Source: Bacillota bacterium
GTDB lineage: Bacteria > Bacillota > Limnochordia > DTU087
DNA: 35,364 nucleotides
Direction of reading: 5' to 3'
Assembly: GCA_012798955.1 (NCBI GenBank)
Contig: JAAZMF010000095.1
Location: 1 to 35,364, forward strand
In this document: positions 19,589 through 29,576 of the stretch, one piece after another
Layout: each line of letters starts with the position of its first letter
Position numbering within the stretch: position 1 is the first letter of the stretch
The notes under the pieces: generated by a model
The model's database searches: none
Seen by the model: only the letters and a program-made list of their open reading frames with translations
What the model was told of the DNA's origin: nothing
Position numbers and translations under genes: made by a program

Positions 19589-19664
19589 TCCACCGTTAAA
19601 GACCTTACCCCCGTGCAAGATATGGCTAGGGCATGATCACAAGATTCTATGTACGGAAATGTGT

Positions 19665-19703
19665 AACGGGATCACCTGCTCTTTATGAGCTTGTGATCCC
19701 GTT
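19665..19703. terminator. Strong hairpin, probably shared bidirectional terminator between convergent genes
   Basis: AACGGGATCAC-ct-gctc-tttat-gagc-tt-GTGATCCCGTT: 11-bp perfect outer stem plus 4-bp inner stem. Confidence 0.7.
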
Positions 19704-19757
19704 TGTGTCTTTCCTAATGGTCTTTTCCTATTTTTCCTAGAGTAATTTGGCTACCCC

Positions 19758-20141
19758 TTATGCTGGCTGCCCTTTCCATAGGAAATGCAGATTACAGTAT
19801 GCTCGAGCATGAACGTCGGTAGCATCTATGCAGAACTCGGCTTCTGGTAAGTCTCCTGCCTGCAAGTACTCACGATAGACAATACCATCGGCGATTAACT
19901 CAATCCACTCGATGTAGTGGGCATCTACCATGGGATGTGCTTCACTACCCACAGTAACTTTATAGCCGTTAGCAGTCTTTGTTACAACCGGTACATGCTT
20001 CTCCCGAGATGCATCAAAGGTATTCTCCTCTTGGAGTGTCATGGGCTCCCCGCAACAGACCAAAGTGCCGGCCCCAGTGTGCAAGACTTCCACGATATTA
20101 CCACACTTCTCGCAAAGGTAAACTTCATTGAGCTTAGTCAT
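19758..20141 (-). CDS. dfx: Desulfoferrodoxin / superoxide reductase
   Basis: CEKCGN...LVCCGEPM desulforedoxin centre; [30 protein letters not shown]. Confidence 0.93.
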   Translation of the reverse strand: MTKLNEVYLCEKCGNIVEVLHTGAGTLVCCGEPMTLQEENTFDASREKHVPVVTKTANGYKVTVGSEAHPMVDAHYIEWIELIADGIVYREYLQAGDLPEAEFCIDATDVHARAYCNLHFLWKGQPA

Positions 20142-20264
20142 TGTACCATTGCCTCCCCCTTAAACTGATCAATAGACCATGTCTGCCTAACAAGGTATGC
20201 TCTAGACAAACACCACTGTTAGGCTCTTACTCATAATCATTACCAAGTTGGAGAGGATCTAAAC

Positions 20265-20696
20265 CTATTCTTGCCCATCTTCCCGGTTAACAATCTCATC
20301 CAGGACCCTAGCGGCCTCAATAATCACTGTCTGGCATTTGAGTTCTTCGGTGCGGTGTGCATCCTTTAGGGGAGCGCAACAGATACTGCCCATGGCCTCA
20401 GTGTAGGTGGCAAACAGCTCTTTCGTGAGCTCCTTGATCCGGTCACTTTCATGGGCCCTTTCTCTTACAAAGAGCCTACCTAGAACCATGATTGCCCCAG
20501 TTAATGCACCACATACACTCTCAATAGCCATACCACCACCGAAACCCGCCGCTACCTTCAAGTCCTCAGCATCAAATCCTAGCTGATACGCGATATTAGC
20601 GCCATACAGAATCTTCTCTGCACAATTGAGATCCTGATCCTTACCGAAGCCTTGTTCTAGCAGTTCTTGTAACGCCATTGTTGTCCCCCACCCCAT
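20265..20696 (-). CDS. C_GCAxxG_C_C family protein
   Basis: LNCAEKIL, GFGGGMAIESVCGALTGAIMVLG, CCAPLKDA. Confidence 0.85.
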   Translation of the reverse strand: MGWGTTMALQELLEQGFGKDQDLNCAEKILYGANIAYQLGFDAEDLKVAAGFGGGMAIESVCGALTGAIMVLGRLFVRERAHESDRIKELTKELFATYTEAMGSICCAPLKDAHRTEELKCQTVIIEAARVLDEIVNREDGQE

Positions 20697-20774
20697 GTCC
20701 TAGGCTCCTAACCTCATACGGCCCGATGCCTATGATAGTTCTTGGTATGCTCCACAACCCCACAGGAAGATTAT

Positions 20775-21392
20775 CTACGAGCCTGTCTGCCGCTTCTCCT
20801 GCTGAACCTGGGTAAGCCCGGGCCCGAGGATGTATTCTATATTCCGGGCAATATCGGCTAGTATAACCGGCTGATCATCTAAAAGATAAGTCCCCACAGT
20901 ATAATCGATTGCCCCATTGACCACCGCAGCCACCTGAGCAGGATCAACTGGGTAATCCTTAGGTAGAACTCGATTCAGTACATCGATAGTAGGTCGCTCT
21001 AGCTCCCGGCGGATATTCCATACCCGCAACTGCAATTCCTTGGGAAAACCCAACATAGAATGGGACGCCGACTCTGCTAACCGCTGATTCCTAACGAAGA
21101 ACTGACCCCGCAAAGTCACTAAAACATGCATACACTCATCAGCTGATTGAATATCAGCAAGCCAACCATCTACGGTCCTAACGTATTCTTCAGTCCGGGC
21201 TTCTAGTAACGAGACAAATAGTTCTTGTTTGCTACTAAAATACAGATACAGCGTCCCTTTGGCTACACCGGCAGCTTCCGCGATATCATCCATGCGGGCG
21301 GCTGCATATCCTCTGCTAGTAAATATTAGTTCGGCGGCCTCTAATATTTCAGTGCGCTTATCCTGCACCACATCATCATTCTTCAGATTCAC
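20775..21392 (-). CDS. TetR/AcrR family regulator, last gene of the RND operon
   Basis: EILEAAELIFTSRGYAAARMDDIAEAAGVAKGTLYLYFSSKQELFVSLL; overlaps the end of the upstream TolC gene by 17 bp. Confidence 0.93.
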   Translation of the reverse strand: MNLKNDDVVQDKRTEILEAAELIFTSRGYAAARMDDIAEAAGVAKGTLYLYFSSKQELFVSLLEARTEEYVRTVDGWLADIQSADECMHVLVTLRGQFFVRNQRLAESASHSMLGFPKELQLRVWNIRRELERPTIDVLNRVLPKDYPVDPAQVAAVVNGAIDYTVGTYLLDDQPVILADIARNIEYILGPGLTQVQQEKRQTGS

Positions 21393-23007
21393 CAGCTCCC
21401 CAATCTGCCATTGGGTTTTCCCACTGGTTTCTCGTTATCGCTTGGATCAAAATCTGACCGTCAACACCTATAGTAGCCGCTACTTTTGATTTTTGAGCTT
21501 CGTATCGAAGTCCTGCATCTAGCACCTTGTTGCTGGCTTGGGCCACCATTAATTGGCCTTCCCGCACTTCTTTGTTTGTCACTGAACCGAGCTCATACAT
21601 TAGCTCTAGTTGTGCCAATGTCTCTCGGGCGGCTTGCTCACCCTCTAGGGCCAACAAGTATCCCCGCCACAGCTGGTTTAACTGCTGGATTGCACCATTT
21701 AGCTCGAGATAAAACCCATCTTCGGCCATGGCCACCTGTAGTCTAGCCTTTTCCAAGGCTGCTTCCTTAGCGACAATCTGGGCCTTTTTGGCACCTCCGT
21801 CACCAAAGCGGTAAGAGACGTTTAAGTCTACTTGCCACGGGTCGACATCAATGCCTTCCATGATTGACGTGTAATCCATGGCACCACCCATGCCCCCAGC
21901 GCTCCCTGGAGGTATTTCCGGTAGTTTCGGTGGTTCTGTCCGGACCACCGTGGATACCCAAGTCTGATTGGAGTCAACTGATGATTGCACCATGGTCTTT
22001 TCGTCAGGAGCATACTGACCACTAAGCTTCACGGTCCAATCCCGCTCTCCCTTTACTTGGTTCAAGGCGATCTCGGCCATGGTCGCTTGTTTCCTAGCCA
22101 TAGCTAGCTCCGATCGGTGCAAAGTCATATACTGGAAAGCTGCGCTTACATCAACCTCCCAAGGCTGAACCATCATCTGATGGGAGGTGGCTAACTGCTT
22201 AGCCCAACCTAGAGCTGTATCGGTATCAACGGTCTCTTGGCCCATGGTCTGTAAAAGGGCTAAGACTGCCATTTCAACTCCCATCTCAGCGGCTTGAGCG
22301 GCCTGCTGTGCCTCTAGGTAAGTATTTTTCTCTTTAAGCACATCTAAAGGCGTAGCTGTGCCAAGGCTTTGTCTAGCCTCTTCTGCAACTACATTTAATC
22401 TTGCATGTTCCTGGGCTTCCCTAGCTAAGGCAAGACCATTGTACGCCCGCAGGACTCCATGGTAACCAGCCTCAATCGCTACAACTAGCTCCTTGAGGGC
22501 CTGCTCCTGCCGAAGCAGAGCGATGTCTGTGCCAACCTCCGCTTGCCCCAAAGCACCCTTGAGCTGAGCATTAGGACCTAATTGCTGATACCATGTCAAA
22601 GACCCTATGGTAGTGTTTAGGCGGTCGTCAGGGTCCATGACACCGGCCCCTATAGGCCCAATGGTCAAGTTGGGACTGTTGACAGCATTCTCCACCCTAT
22701 GCTGCCCAGCGATAGTCAGTTGAGGCTTGAGGGCGGCACTAACTTGCCGTTTGCCGGCAAGGGCTTCCTCTTGCTCCATCTTAGCAATCTTTAGGCTAGG
22801 GCTGTTCTCCATGGCTACCTTGAGGATATCTGCAAGGCTTGCTAACTCGGCAAGTTCTGTCGACCCCTCCAAGATCCCTACTGACTCCATAGCATTCACC
22901 GGGAGTGTAGTCGTGATCACAGCCATGGTCAGTAGGATAGCCAATATTGATATTGTCCGTGGGACATGCCCACGATGGGATATTACTTTAACTCTTCGCA
23001 GCATCAC
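21376..23007 (-). CDS. TolC family outer membrane efflux protein (second copy)
   Basis: Signal/TM N-terminus, SLADILKVAMENSPSLKIAKMEQEEA, repeated OEP helical region, ELMYELGSVTNKEVREGQLMVAQA. Confidence 0.85.
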   Translation of the reverse strand: MMLRRVKVISHRGHVPRTISILAILLTMAVITTTLPVNAMESVGILEGSTELAELASLADILKVAMENSPSLKIAKMEQEEALAGKRQVSAALKPQLTIAGQHRVENAVNSPNLTIGPIGAGVMDPDDRLNTTIGSLTWYQQLGPNAQLKGALGQAEVGTDIALLRQEQALKELVVAIEAGYHGVLRAYNGLALAREAQEHARLNVVAEEARQSLGTATPLDVLKEKNTYLEAQQAAQAAEMGVEMAVLALLQTMGQETVDTDTALGWAKQLATSHQMMVQPWEVDVSAAFQYMTLHRSELAMARKQATMAEIALNQVKGERDWTVKLSGQYAPDEKTMVQSSVDSNQTWVSTVVRTEPPKLPEIPPGSAGGMGGAMDYTSIMEGIDVDPWQVDLNVSYRFGDGGAKKAQIVAKEAALEKARLQVAMAEDGFYLELNGAIQQLNQLWRGYLLALEGEQAARETLAQLELMYELGSVTNKEVREGQLMVAQASNKVLDAGLRYEAQKSKVAATIGVDGQILIQAITRNQWENPMADWGAGESEE

Positions 23008-23018
23008 AACGCAGCTCC

Positions 23019-24113
23019 TTAATGCTGGACCCGCTGGCCCGCAAGGGACCGGCCCACTGCATGGAAGTACCGGGTTTTCGCTAGATTATAATCATACAGA
23101 GCATTAACCAGATCGTTTTTGGCAGCTTGCACTCCCAGTTGTGCATCTTCTAAATCGTTGGCAGTAATCATATCCGCCTCGTAAGATAGCTCCGATAATC
23201 GTAGCATCTCTGTGGCTTCTTCAACACCTTTTTGCAGCACTGGGATCCGCTCTTCGGCGTCCTTAAGTGCTGAATGGCTTTGCTTAATCTGTAGTGCTAG
23301 TCCCTGGCGAGCCTGGGCCAGCTGCCTTTCTAGTTTGGCTAGATTTAGCTTAGCCTGCTGCAACGTCAGTGCCGGTGTATAATCATTATCAGATATCTCT
23401 ACGTTTTTCCTAGCGACTTCCACTGCTAAGAGTAGCTGCTTGATCTCATCTCGATTCGCCAATGCATGGGCCATGTCTGCATCTAGATCGATTTCCACTG
23501 GTTCCACGTCTAGAGTAATCTCTTTTGGCAAGATCAGCCCATCCAGGTCTATACCTAAGGTCTGACGGAATTTCATCTGGGCAAGCTCTAGACCATGCTT
23601 GGCTTGGGAAATACCAGATTGGCTACTCAAAACGTTGCGACTTGCCCGAATTACGTCAAGGCGAGTGGCTGTCCCAGCGGCCAGCTTTTTCTCAGCTACC
23701 CTTTCGTGGCGCTCAGCTGATTCTAATCCTTCCTGGGCAATACCTAGGAGGTTTTGTGTCCGCAAGGCATTAAAAAAGTCTGTGCGAACTTCCAATGCCA
23801 GCTGATCCCGGGCTGTTAGGTACTGCTGCCTAGCTACATCCAGTCCCCCTTGGGCCTGCATCAAGAGCACCGGCGAAGGCTTCATAATCATAGCTGCTTC
23901 CGCCTGCCTATGCTGGAACTCTGCTTCCTCTACAGCTAGTTTGGCAAGTTGCAGGCTAAGGCTGTTTTCAAAGGCAATCTCTTCTGCTTCCTCCAAAGTT
24001 ACATACTGAATACCCTCGGCCTCCAAGCTAGCGGCAGTGGCCAAGCCTCCCATCGCCATTACCAGCGTCATCACTAGCCCTGCCATAAACCATTTCTGCT
24101 TTCTCAATCCCAA
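23019..24113 (-). CDS. TolC family outer membrane efflux protein (first copy)
   Basis: Signal peptide, VTLEEAEEIAFENSLSLQLAKLAVEEAE, KLAAGTATRLDVIRASRNV, YEADMITANDLEDAQLGVQAAKNDLVNALYDYNLAKTRY. Confidence 0.87.
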   Translation of the reverse strand: MGLRKQKWFMAGLVMTLVMAMGGLATAASLEAEGIQYVTLEEAEEIAFENSLSLQLAKLAVEEAEFQHRQAEAAMIMKPSPVLLMQAQGGLDVARQQYLTARDQLALEVRTDFFNALRTQNLLGIAQEGLESAERHERVAEKKLAAGTATRLDVIRASRNVLSSQSGISQAKHGLELAQMKFRQTLGIDLDGLILPKEITLDVEPVEIDLDADMAHALANRDEIKQLLLAVEVARKNVEISDNDYTPALTLQQAKLNLAKLERQLAQARQGLALQIKQSHSALKDAEERIPVLQKGVEEATEMLRLSELSYEADMITANDLEDAQLGVQAAKNDLVNALYDYNLAKTRYFHAVGRSLAGQRVQH

Positions 24114-24188
24114 TCACTCCCGTACTCATTCTTCTATTAATGCATACCAGCTTTTTTGCTGCCTACTCCTTGAACTTCATTTCCCCGT

Positions 24189-27100
24189 CTACTTACCCAA
24201 GCCAGCACCTGTATCCACAGCTATCTGCTCCGAATCCCCGCCTCTACCAAATAGGCGCATAATCCGGCGACTCACACCATCCATAAGGGTATATACTACC
24301 GGTATGACTAGCAGAGTTAGCAATGTGGAGGTGATCAGCCCACCAATAACGGTAAAAGCTATTGGTTTTGCCATCTCACTACCTTCCCCGGTGGCAACAG
24401 CCATGGGAATCATGCCTAATACTGTAGTTAGAGTGGTCATCAAAATTGGCCTTAACCTGACCTTACCGGCCGTAATCACTGCCATGGTACGCTCCATGCC
24501 TTCTGCCCTTAGCTGATTGATATAGTCAATTAGGACGATGGCGTTATTGACCACAATGCCTGCTAACATGATAGCCCCAACAAAGGCAATCACGTTAAAG
24601 GTAGTTTTCCCGATTAACAGACCCAAGATCACGCCGATAATCGCCAGGGGTAAAGTAACCATGATGATCAAAGGTTGCAGAAGTGACTCAAACTGAGACG
24701 CCAAAATCATGAACACCAATAGGATTCCCAGTAGCATCGCTTGCCCAAGGTCTGCAAATGATTCTTGCATGAGCTGATCCTGGCCTGCATAAGTGACCAG
24801 CATACCCTCAGGAAGGTGGAATCCGTCAACTAGCTGGCGAATATCGTGCATGACCGCATTTAGAGGCCTGCCAGCAATATCGCCAGTGATGGTCACGATT
24901 CTGCTTTGATCACTGCGAACAATCTGTATTGGGCTTTCGCCATAACGGAGTGTCGCCATATCCTGCAATGGCACCAATGTGCCCCGGGCTGTCTGCACAG
25001 GTACACTACCGACAGCATCTAGATTACCCCGCCATGCTTCACCTAACCGGACAACTACGTTAGTTTCCTTGCCTTCACTTCGCAACTTAGTAACGGTGGT
25101 CCCGCTTACGGCTGTACGCAAAGTCGAGGCAATTTGGGCGACACTAAGCCCATGGGCGGCCGCCTTGTCCCGGTTTATCTCCACCAGAATCTCCGGTGAG
25201 CTCTCGTCAAGGCTACTACTTAGCTGTCTAGTACCCTCGATCTCCTCCAGGGCATGGATGAGCTCCTCTGAGGCCAAAGCTAGAAGATCCATATCATTGC
25301 CCCTAAGCTCTATTTGGATTAACTGGCCAAAGGATCCCATCATCATGTCGCCACCGGATACGGAAATGGTGGCCCCGGGAATTCCAGACGCAAATTCCCT
25401 CACTTGAGCCAGGATCTCCTTCACATCCCGATCCCTTTGGCTAACTGGGACTAGACTAAGGCCGACACTACCTCGCTCGCCACCACCGGGGGTAATGCCC
25501 ATAGACGAAACGCCGCTGCCACCAATAGAAGCATAAGCAGCTTGTATTTCAGGAAGAGTAGCCACATATTCTTCTATCTGCTTGACTATCTCGTTAGTCT
25601 CCTCAAGTTTGGTACCCTTGGGCATTGATACTGAGATCTGTATCTCACCTTGATCCATGCCTGGCATAAACTCCATGCCCACTTTGGGAATTAACATTAG
25701 GGAGATGACTAAGGTAGCGACTGCAATAGCAATCGTTGCTCCCCGATGACGGAGCACCCAAGCAATCAATCGTCCATAGATCTCTTGCATGCCATCACTA
25801 ATCTTGCCCATAAACCTTAGAAACCGGATTCCACCAGACTTTGAATCGATCTTGCCATTACCCATAATCTGTGAGGCTAGCATGGGCACTAAAGTTAAAG
25901 CAACTAATAGTGATGCCATGAGAGAAAAAGTAACAGTTAAGGCCATGTCTCTAAAAATCTCTGCGGCAATACCCGACACAAAGACCACCGGTATAAATAC
26001 TGATACCGTTGTTAGAGTAGATGCCGTGATGGCCATACCTACTTCCTCTGCTCCTAGTTGGGCGGCTTCCTTGGCATTTTTGCCGAGCTCCCGCTGCCGA
26101 AATATATTCTCTAGGACGACGATGGCATTATCTACCAACATCCCCACACCTAGAGCTAGACCGCCTAAAGACATCATGTTGATCGTGGTTTTACTAAAAT
26201 AGATCATGGTAAAGGCGGCTACTATAGAAATGGGAATGGCCAAACCGATAACAAATGTGGGCCTTAGACTTCTTAGGAAGACCAAGAGCACCAGCATGGC
26301 CAGGAGCCCACCGATAACGGCATTATTGGTTACACCTTTGATTGAATCCTTAATAAACAGCGACGTGTCCTGGGCAATCAAAAGCGAGATGTCGGTGCCA
26401 AGTTCTTTGGCTAATTTGTCTACTTCGGCTCTAACCTTCTCCGCCACCCGTACACTGTTGCTACCGGCTTCCTTTTGCACAGATAGCATAATACTTGGTT
26501 GGCCGTTATAACGGCTTAAGCTAGTCGCTTTTCTGTAGCCATCTTCAACTTCGCCGATATCTGTCAGGCTAACGAGTCCGCCTCCCCGGGTTGGGATCTT
26601 GATGGAGCGGATTTGATCAACGCTAGTGAGCTCACCGGCTGTCCGTAGCACGTATTCATGACCATTGTCTTCGATATTGCCGGCTGGCAAATTCATACTA
26701 GATGCTCTAATCATCTGGCTAACTGCATCAATAGAGACCCCATGGGCTGCTAAAAGACCTGGGTGTAGCACTATGCGAATCTCCCGCTCTTGCCCTCCGG
26801 ATACACTTACCGAAGCTACACCTTCCAGCCGCTCGAGCCTGTTCTTAATGGTATGTTCAGCAATATAGCGCAGTTCGTGCTCAGGGCGGGCTCCGTTTAG
26901 CACCAACTGCATGACGGGCATGGCCATGGGATCGAACTTAACCACCATGGGGTTTTCTGCTTCATCGGGCATAAAGAATTTCGCTTGATCAATCTTTTCC
27001 CGAACATCTAGGGCCGCGAAGTTCATATCGATGCCCCAATCAAACTCAGCCACAACTATAGATGAGCCTTTGCCTGATATCGAGCTCACGCTCTTGATAT

Positions 27101-27326
27101 TGTTAACAGCCCCGAGAGCTTCCTCCATAGGGCGAGAGACTAAGGACTCAACCTCATAGGGCCCGGCATCTGGATAACTGGTAATAATGGCAACAACAGG
27201 CACTTCAATACTGGGAAAAAGATCGATGGGCAACCGGGAAAGGCTCACCCAACCCAATACCAGAACAATGGCCACCATCATTAGGATGGTGACTGGTCGC
27301 CTAACTGCCATTGCAGCAAGTTTCAT
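24189..27326 (-). CDS. RND efflux transporter permease (HAE family)
   Basis: 1045 aa; RRPVTILMMV..., GLALGVGMLVDNAIVVLENI, internal duplication of the 6-TM block. Confidence 0.95.
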   Translation of the reverse strand: MKLAAMAVRRPVTILMMVAIVLVLGWVSLSRLPIDLFPSIEVPVVAIITSYPDAGPYEVESLVSRPMEEALGAVNNIKSVSSISGKGSSIVVAEFDWGIDMNFAALDVREKIDQAKFFMPDEAENPMVVKFDPMAMPVMQLVLNGARPEHELRYIAEHTIKNRLERLEGVASVSVSGGQEREIRIVLHPGLLAAHGVSIDAVSQMIRASSMNLPAGNIEDNGHEYVLRTAGELTSVDQIRSIKIPTRGGGLVSLTDIGEVEDGYRKATSLSRYNGQPSIMLSVQKEAGSNSVRVAEKVRAEVDKLAKELGTDISLLIAQDTSLFIKDSIKGVTNNAVIGGLLAMLVLLVFLRSLRPTFVIGLAIPISIVAAFTMIYFSKTTINMMSLGGLALGVGMLVDNAIVVLENIFRQRELGKNAKEAAQLGAEEVGMAITASTLTTVSVFIPVVFVSGIAAEIFRDMALTVTFSLMASLLVALTLVPMLASQIMGNGKIDSKSGGIRFLRFMGKISDGMQEIYGRLIAWVLRHRGATIAIAVATLVISLMLIPKVGMEFMPGMDQGEIQISVSMPKGTKLEETNEIVKQIEEYVATLPEIQAAYASIGGSGVSSMGITPGGGERGSVGLSLVPVSQRDRDVKEILAQVREFASGIPGATISVSGGDMMMGSFGQLIQIELRGNDMDLLALASEELIHALEEIEGTRQLSSSLDESSPEILVEINRDKAAAHGLSVAQIASTLRTAVSGTTVTKLRSEGKETNVVVRLGEAWRGNLDAVGSVPVQTARGTLVPLQDMATLRYGESPIQIVRSDQSRIVTITGDIAGRPLNAVMHDIRQLVDGFHLPEGMLVTYAGQDQLMQESFADLGQAMLLGILLVFMILASQFESLLQPLIIMVTLPLAIIGVILGLLIGKTTFNVIAFVGAIMLAGIVVNNAIVLIDYINQLRAEGMERTMAVITAGKVRLRPILMTTLTTVLGMIPMAVATGEGSEMAKPIAFTVIGGLITSTLLTLLVIPVVYTLMDGVSRRIMRLFGRGGDSEQIAVDTGAGLGK

Positions 27327-28600
27327 TGGGCAGTCCCCCGTTCCACCACCCGGACAACGGCACCGTCTGTGACAAACTCACGCCCCCGGGTAATCACCTC
27401 ATCATCCGGCTCGATTCCAGACTTTATTTCTACGAAATTATCTGCCTTTGTACCAAGTTCCACCGGTGTCAAATGAGCCACATCATCCCGCACAATGTAG
27501 ACTGCAGATCTGCCTTCAGAGGTAAATACAGCCCGCTCGGGTATGGATAGCACATTTTGCATTTCCTTGACAACCACATGGGCAGTACCATACATGCCTG
27601 GCTTGAGCATGCCTGCATCGTTAGCCAATTCCACAGTGGCGGCAAACAGACCAGTCCTGGCATCGGCCGCTGGTGTGATATTACTGACATGTCCCTCCAC
27701 CAGTACATCTGGCTGTACATCCAATGCCACCCGGACGCTTTGCCCTGGGCTTAGCCGCACTACTTCCCGCTCACTTACCTGCAAATTTAGCTTGACCTTG
27801 GCGATATCCACTATGTGCACTACAGGCATCCCAGCTCCAGCCATATCACCTATTTGTACATTAACTTGATTGACAACACCTGATATGGGTGCCTTAATGG
27901 ATGCATTCTGGCGGCTCAGTCGGGCTAGGCCAAGAGCGGCTTCTGCTTGGGCAACTCCTGCCCTAGCTGTAGCAAGGTCCTCAGTCCGGGCACCTTTTTT
28001 TACTAACTCTACAGTCTTTAAAGCCGCATGTCTTTGAGCTTGTGCAACTTCATATTGAGCTTTAACCGCGTCCCAGTCTTTGCCAGCCATGACCCCAGCT
28101 TCATGGAGCTTGGCTGCCCTCTCATAGCCTAGTCGGGCATTCTGATACCCTGCCTCGGCTTGCTCCAAAGTGGCCTCAGCTTGCTCGACCTCTTCCGGTC
28201 TAGCACCTGCCTGCATCCTAGCTAATGCTGCTTGGGCACTAGCTACCGCGGCTTCGGCCTGCTTGACCTGCAAAGTCAGCTCCTCATCTTCGAGCCGCAC
28301 CAATAGATCGCCAGTACTCACTTGATCGCCTACTTCAACTAACACCTGGGCAACCTTGCCTGGAATCTTGGGAATCACATTAACTTCTGCCCAAGGTGAG
28401 ATTAGGCCATGCAAGGCAAGCCTCTCCTGCATAACTCGATAGGTGGCTGGCTCAACACTGACTGCTTGACGCCGTACTTCTGTAGGCGCCTCTGGTAAGG
28501 TCTGGGCCTCTTTGGCTCCGGGCCCTAATCGGGCAACAAAAAAGCCAATACCGGCCACTAGCAAAACAACTATAACACCGAAGATTACCCATCTTTTCAA
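27323..28600 (-). CDS. RND efflux periplasmic adaptor (membrane fusion) protein
   Basis: TTG start with GGAGGAGA SD; VNVIPKIPGKVAQVLVEVGDQVSTGDLLVRLED; coiled coil; IKAPISGVVNQVNVQIGDMAGAG. Confidence 0.93.
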   Translation of the reverse strand: MKRWVIFGVIVVLLVAGIGFFVARLGPGAKEAQTLPEAPTEVRRQAVSVEPATYRVMQERLALHGLISPWAEVNVIPKIPGKVAQVLVEVGDQVSTGDLLVRLEDEELTLQVKQAEAAVASAQAALARMQAGARPEEVEQAEATLEQAEAGYQNARLGYERAAKLHEAGVMAGKDWDAVKAQYEVAQAQRHAALKTVELVKKGARTEDLATARAGVAQAEAALGLARLSRQNASIKAPISGVVNQVNVQIGDMAGAGMPVVHIVDIAKVKLNLQVSEREVVRLSPGQSVRVALDVQPDVLVEGHVSNITPAADARTGLFAATVELANDAGMLKPGMYGTAHVVVKEMQNVLSIPERAVFTSEGRSAVYIVRDDVAHLTPVELGTKADNFVEIKSGIEPDDEVITRGREFVTDGAVVRVVERGTAQ

Positions 28601-28625
28601 GATATCTCCTCCAACTCACCGCCTG

Positions 28626-28643
28626 TGACTGACGGGTCAGTCA
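28626..28643. promoter_or_regulatory. Candidate TetR operator of the RND operon
   Basis: Perfect inverted repeat TGACTGAC-GG-GTCAGTCA just downstream of the -10 box. Confidence 0.85.
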
Positions 28644-28654
28644 TTTACTTGTCT

Positions 28655-28683
28655 ATTGTACCTTGGCTTTACTCTGCTGTCAA
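28655..28683 (-). promoter_or_regulatory. Sigma-A promoter of the RND operon
   Basis: Minus strand TTGACA-N17-TACAAT. Confidence 0.85.
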
Positions 28684-28797
28684 CAACTAGTCACGGGCCC
28701 AAATTAAAGCCCTTTCGCCCTATATCTCCCGGCTTCCAACAGCGTCAAGGACATATTAGTAGATTACTGGCAAAGGGTGGGATATATTCCAGAGACG

Positions 28798-28826
28798 TTG
28801 ACACAAATTGCTAACTGCGCTATAAT
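28798..28826 (+). promoter_or_regulatory. Consensus sigma-A promoter of the divergent tetR
   Basis: TTGACA-N17-TATAAT, exact consensus in both hexamers and spacing. Confidence 0.9.
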
Positions 28827-28830
28827 TTAG

Positions 28831-28844
28831 TTAACGTTCGTTAA
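28831..28844. promoter_or_regulatory. Candidate operator at the tetR start site
   Basis: Perfect inverted repeat TTAACG-TT-CGTTAA immediately downstream of TATAAT. Confidence 0.7.
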
Positions 28845-28910
28845 ATCTTCATTGAACTGCAATGACATTGCACAAATGGTAGCGACGTCCATCGGGAGGC
28901 TCGAGTAAGA

Positions 28911-29558
28911 TTGAACTATTCCAGACAAGATGAGCCCCATGGTCCCCCTGGAAAAACAACTCAAGAAAGCCCTGTAAAACAGGCCATCAGCAGCGCCGGT
29001 CTAGAACTGTTTGCCAGACAGGGCTATGCCCAGACATCGGTAAGGGAAATCGTTAGTATGGCAGGCACCACACTGCCCATGATCTATTATTACTTTGAGA
29101 GCAAACAAGGTCTTTACACTTACATACTACAGCAATCCGCCCTTCATCTTCTGCAATCCATGGACCCCAAGCAAGGTGGCATTGATACGGCATATGGTTC
29201 GGCAACGCAACGTCTTGAAGCCGGTGTAAGCTCGTTTTTGCGCTTTTGCCAGGAGAATAGGGCCGAAGTCCAACTGGTATTTGCCGCTTGGTTTGGCGGT
29301 GACCTGCCACCGGAGGGCCCCTCCGTAATCACTGTATATGAAAAAATGGTAGAACAGATCGTACTTCTCCTGCAATCCGGGATCGACTCCGGTGAGTTTA
29401 GGACCCTAGATGTGTGGGAAGCAGGTCAGGCTCTGATCGGGATTATGACCAATTTCGTTGCTCGGATACTGGTAGGCAACGAGACCTTTGATCCGGTAAG
29501 CCAAAGTCACCAAACTGTGGAGCTACTGGTCAGGGGACTCGAGAGAAAAGCCAAATAG
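28911..29558 (+). CDS. TetR/AcrR family regulator, divergent from the RND operon
   Basis: AISSAGLELFARQGYAQTSVREIVSMAGTTLPMIYYYFESKQGLYTYIL. Confidence 0.92.
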   Translation: MNYSRQDEPHGPPGKTTQESPVKQAISSAGLELFARQGYAQTSVREIVSMAGTTLPMIYYYFESKQGLYTYILQQSALHLLQSMDPKQGGIDTAYGSATQRLEAGVSSFLRFCQENRAEVQLVFAAWFGGDLPPEGPSVITVYEKMVEQIVLLLQSGIDSGEFRTLDVWEAGQALIGIMTNFVARILVGNETFDPVSQSHQTVELLVRGLERKAK

Positions 29559-29576
29559 ATGGGGGAGGTGAATTGG

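Noticed and set aside
19409-19618. Minus-strand 69-aa ORF in the ORF track
   Set aside because: Antisense to the riboswitch-controlled zinc-ribbon gene, which has the SD and domain support.
24979-26868. Long plus-strand ORFs (e.g. 24979-25407, 25789-26202, 26206-26511) opposite the RND permease
   Set aside because: Shadow ORFs antisense to a clear 1045-aa coding frame; low-complexity composition, no domain signals.
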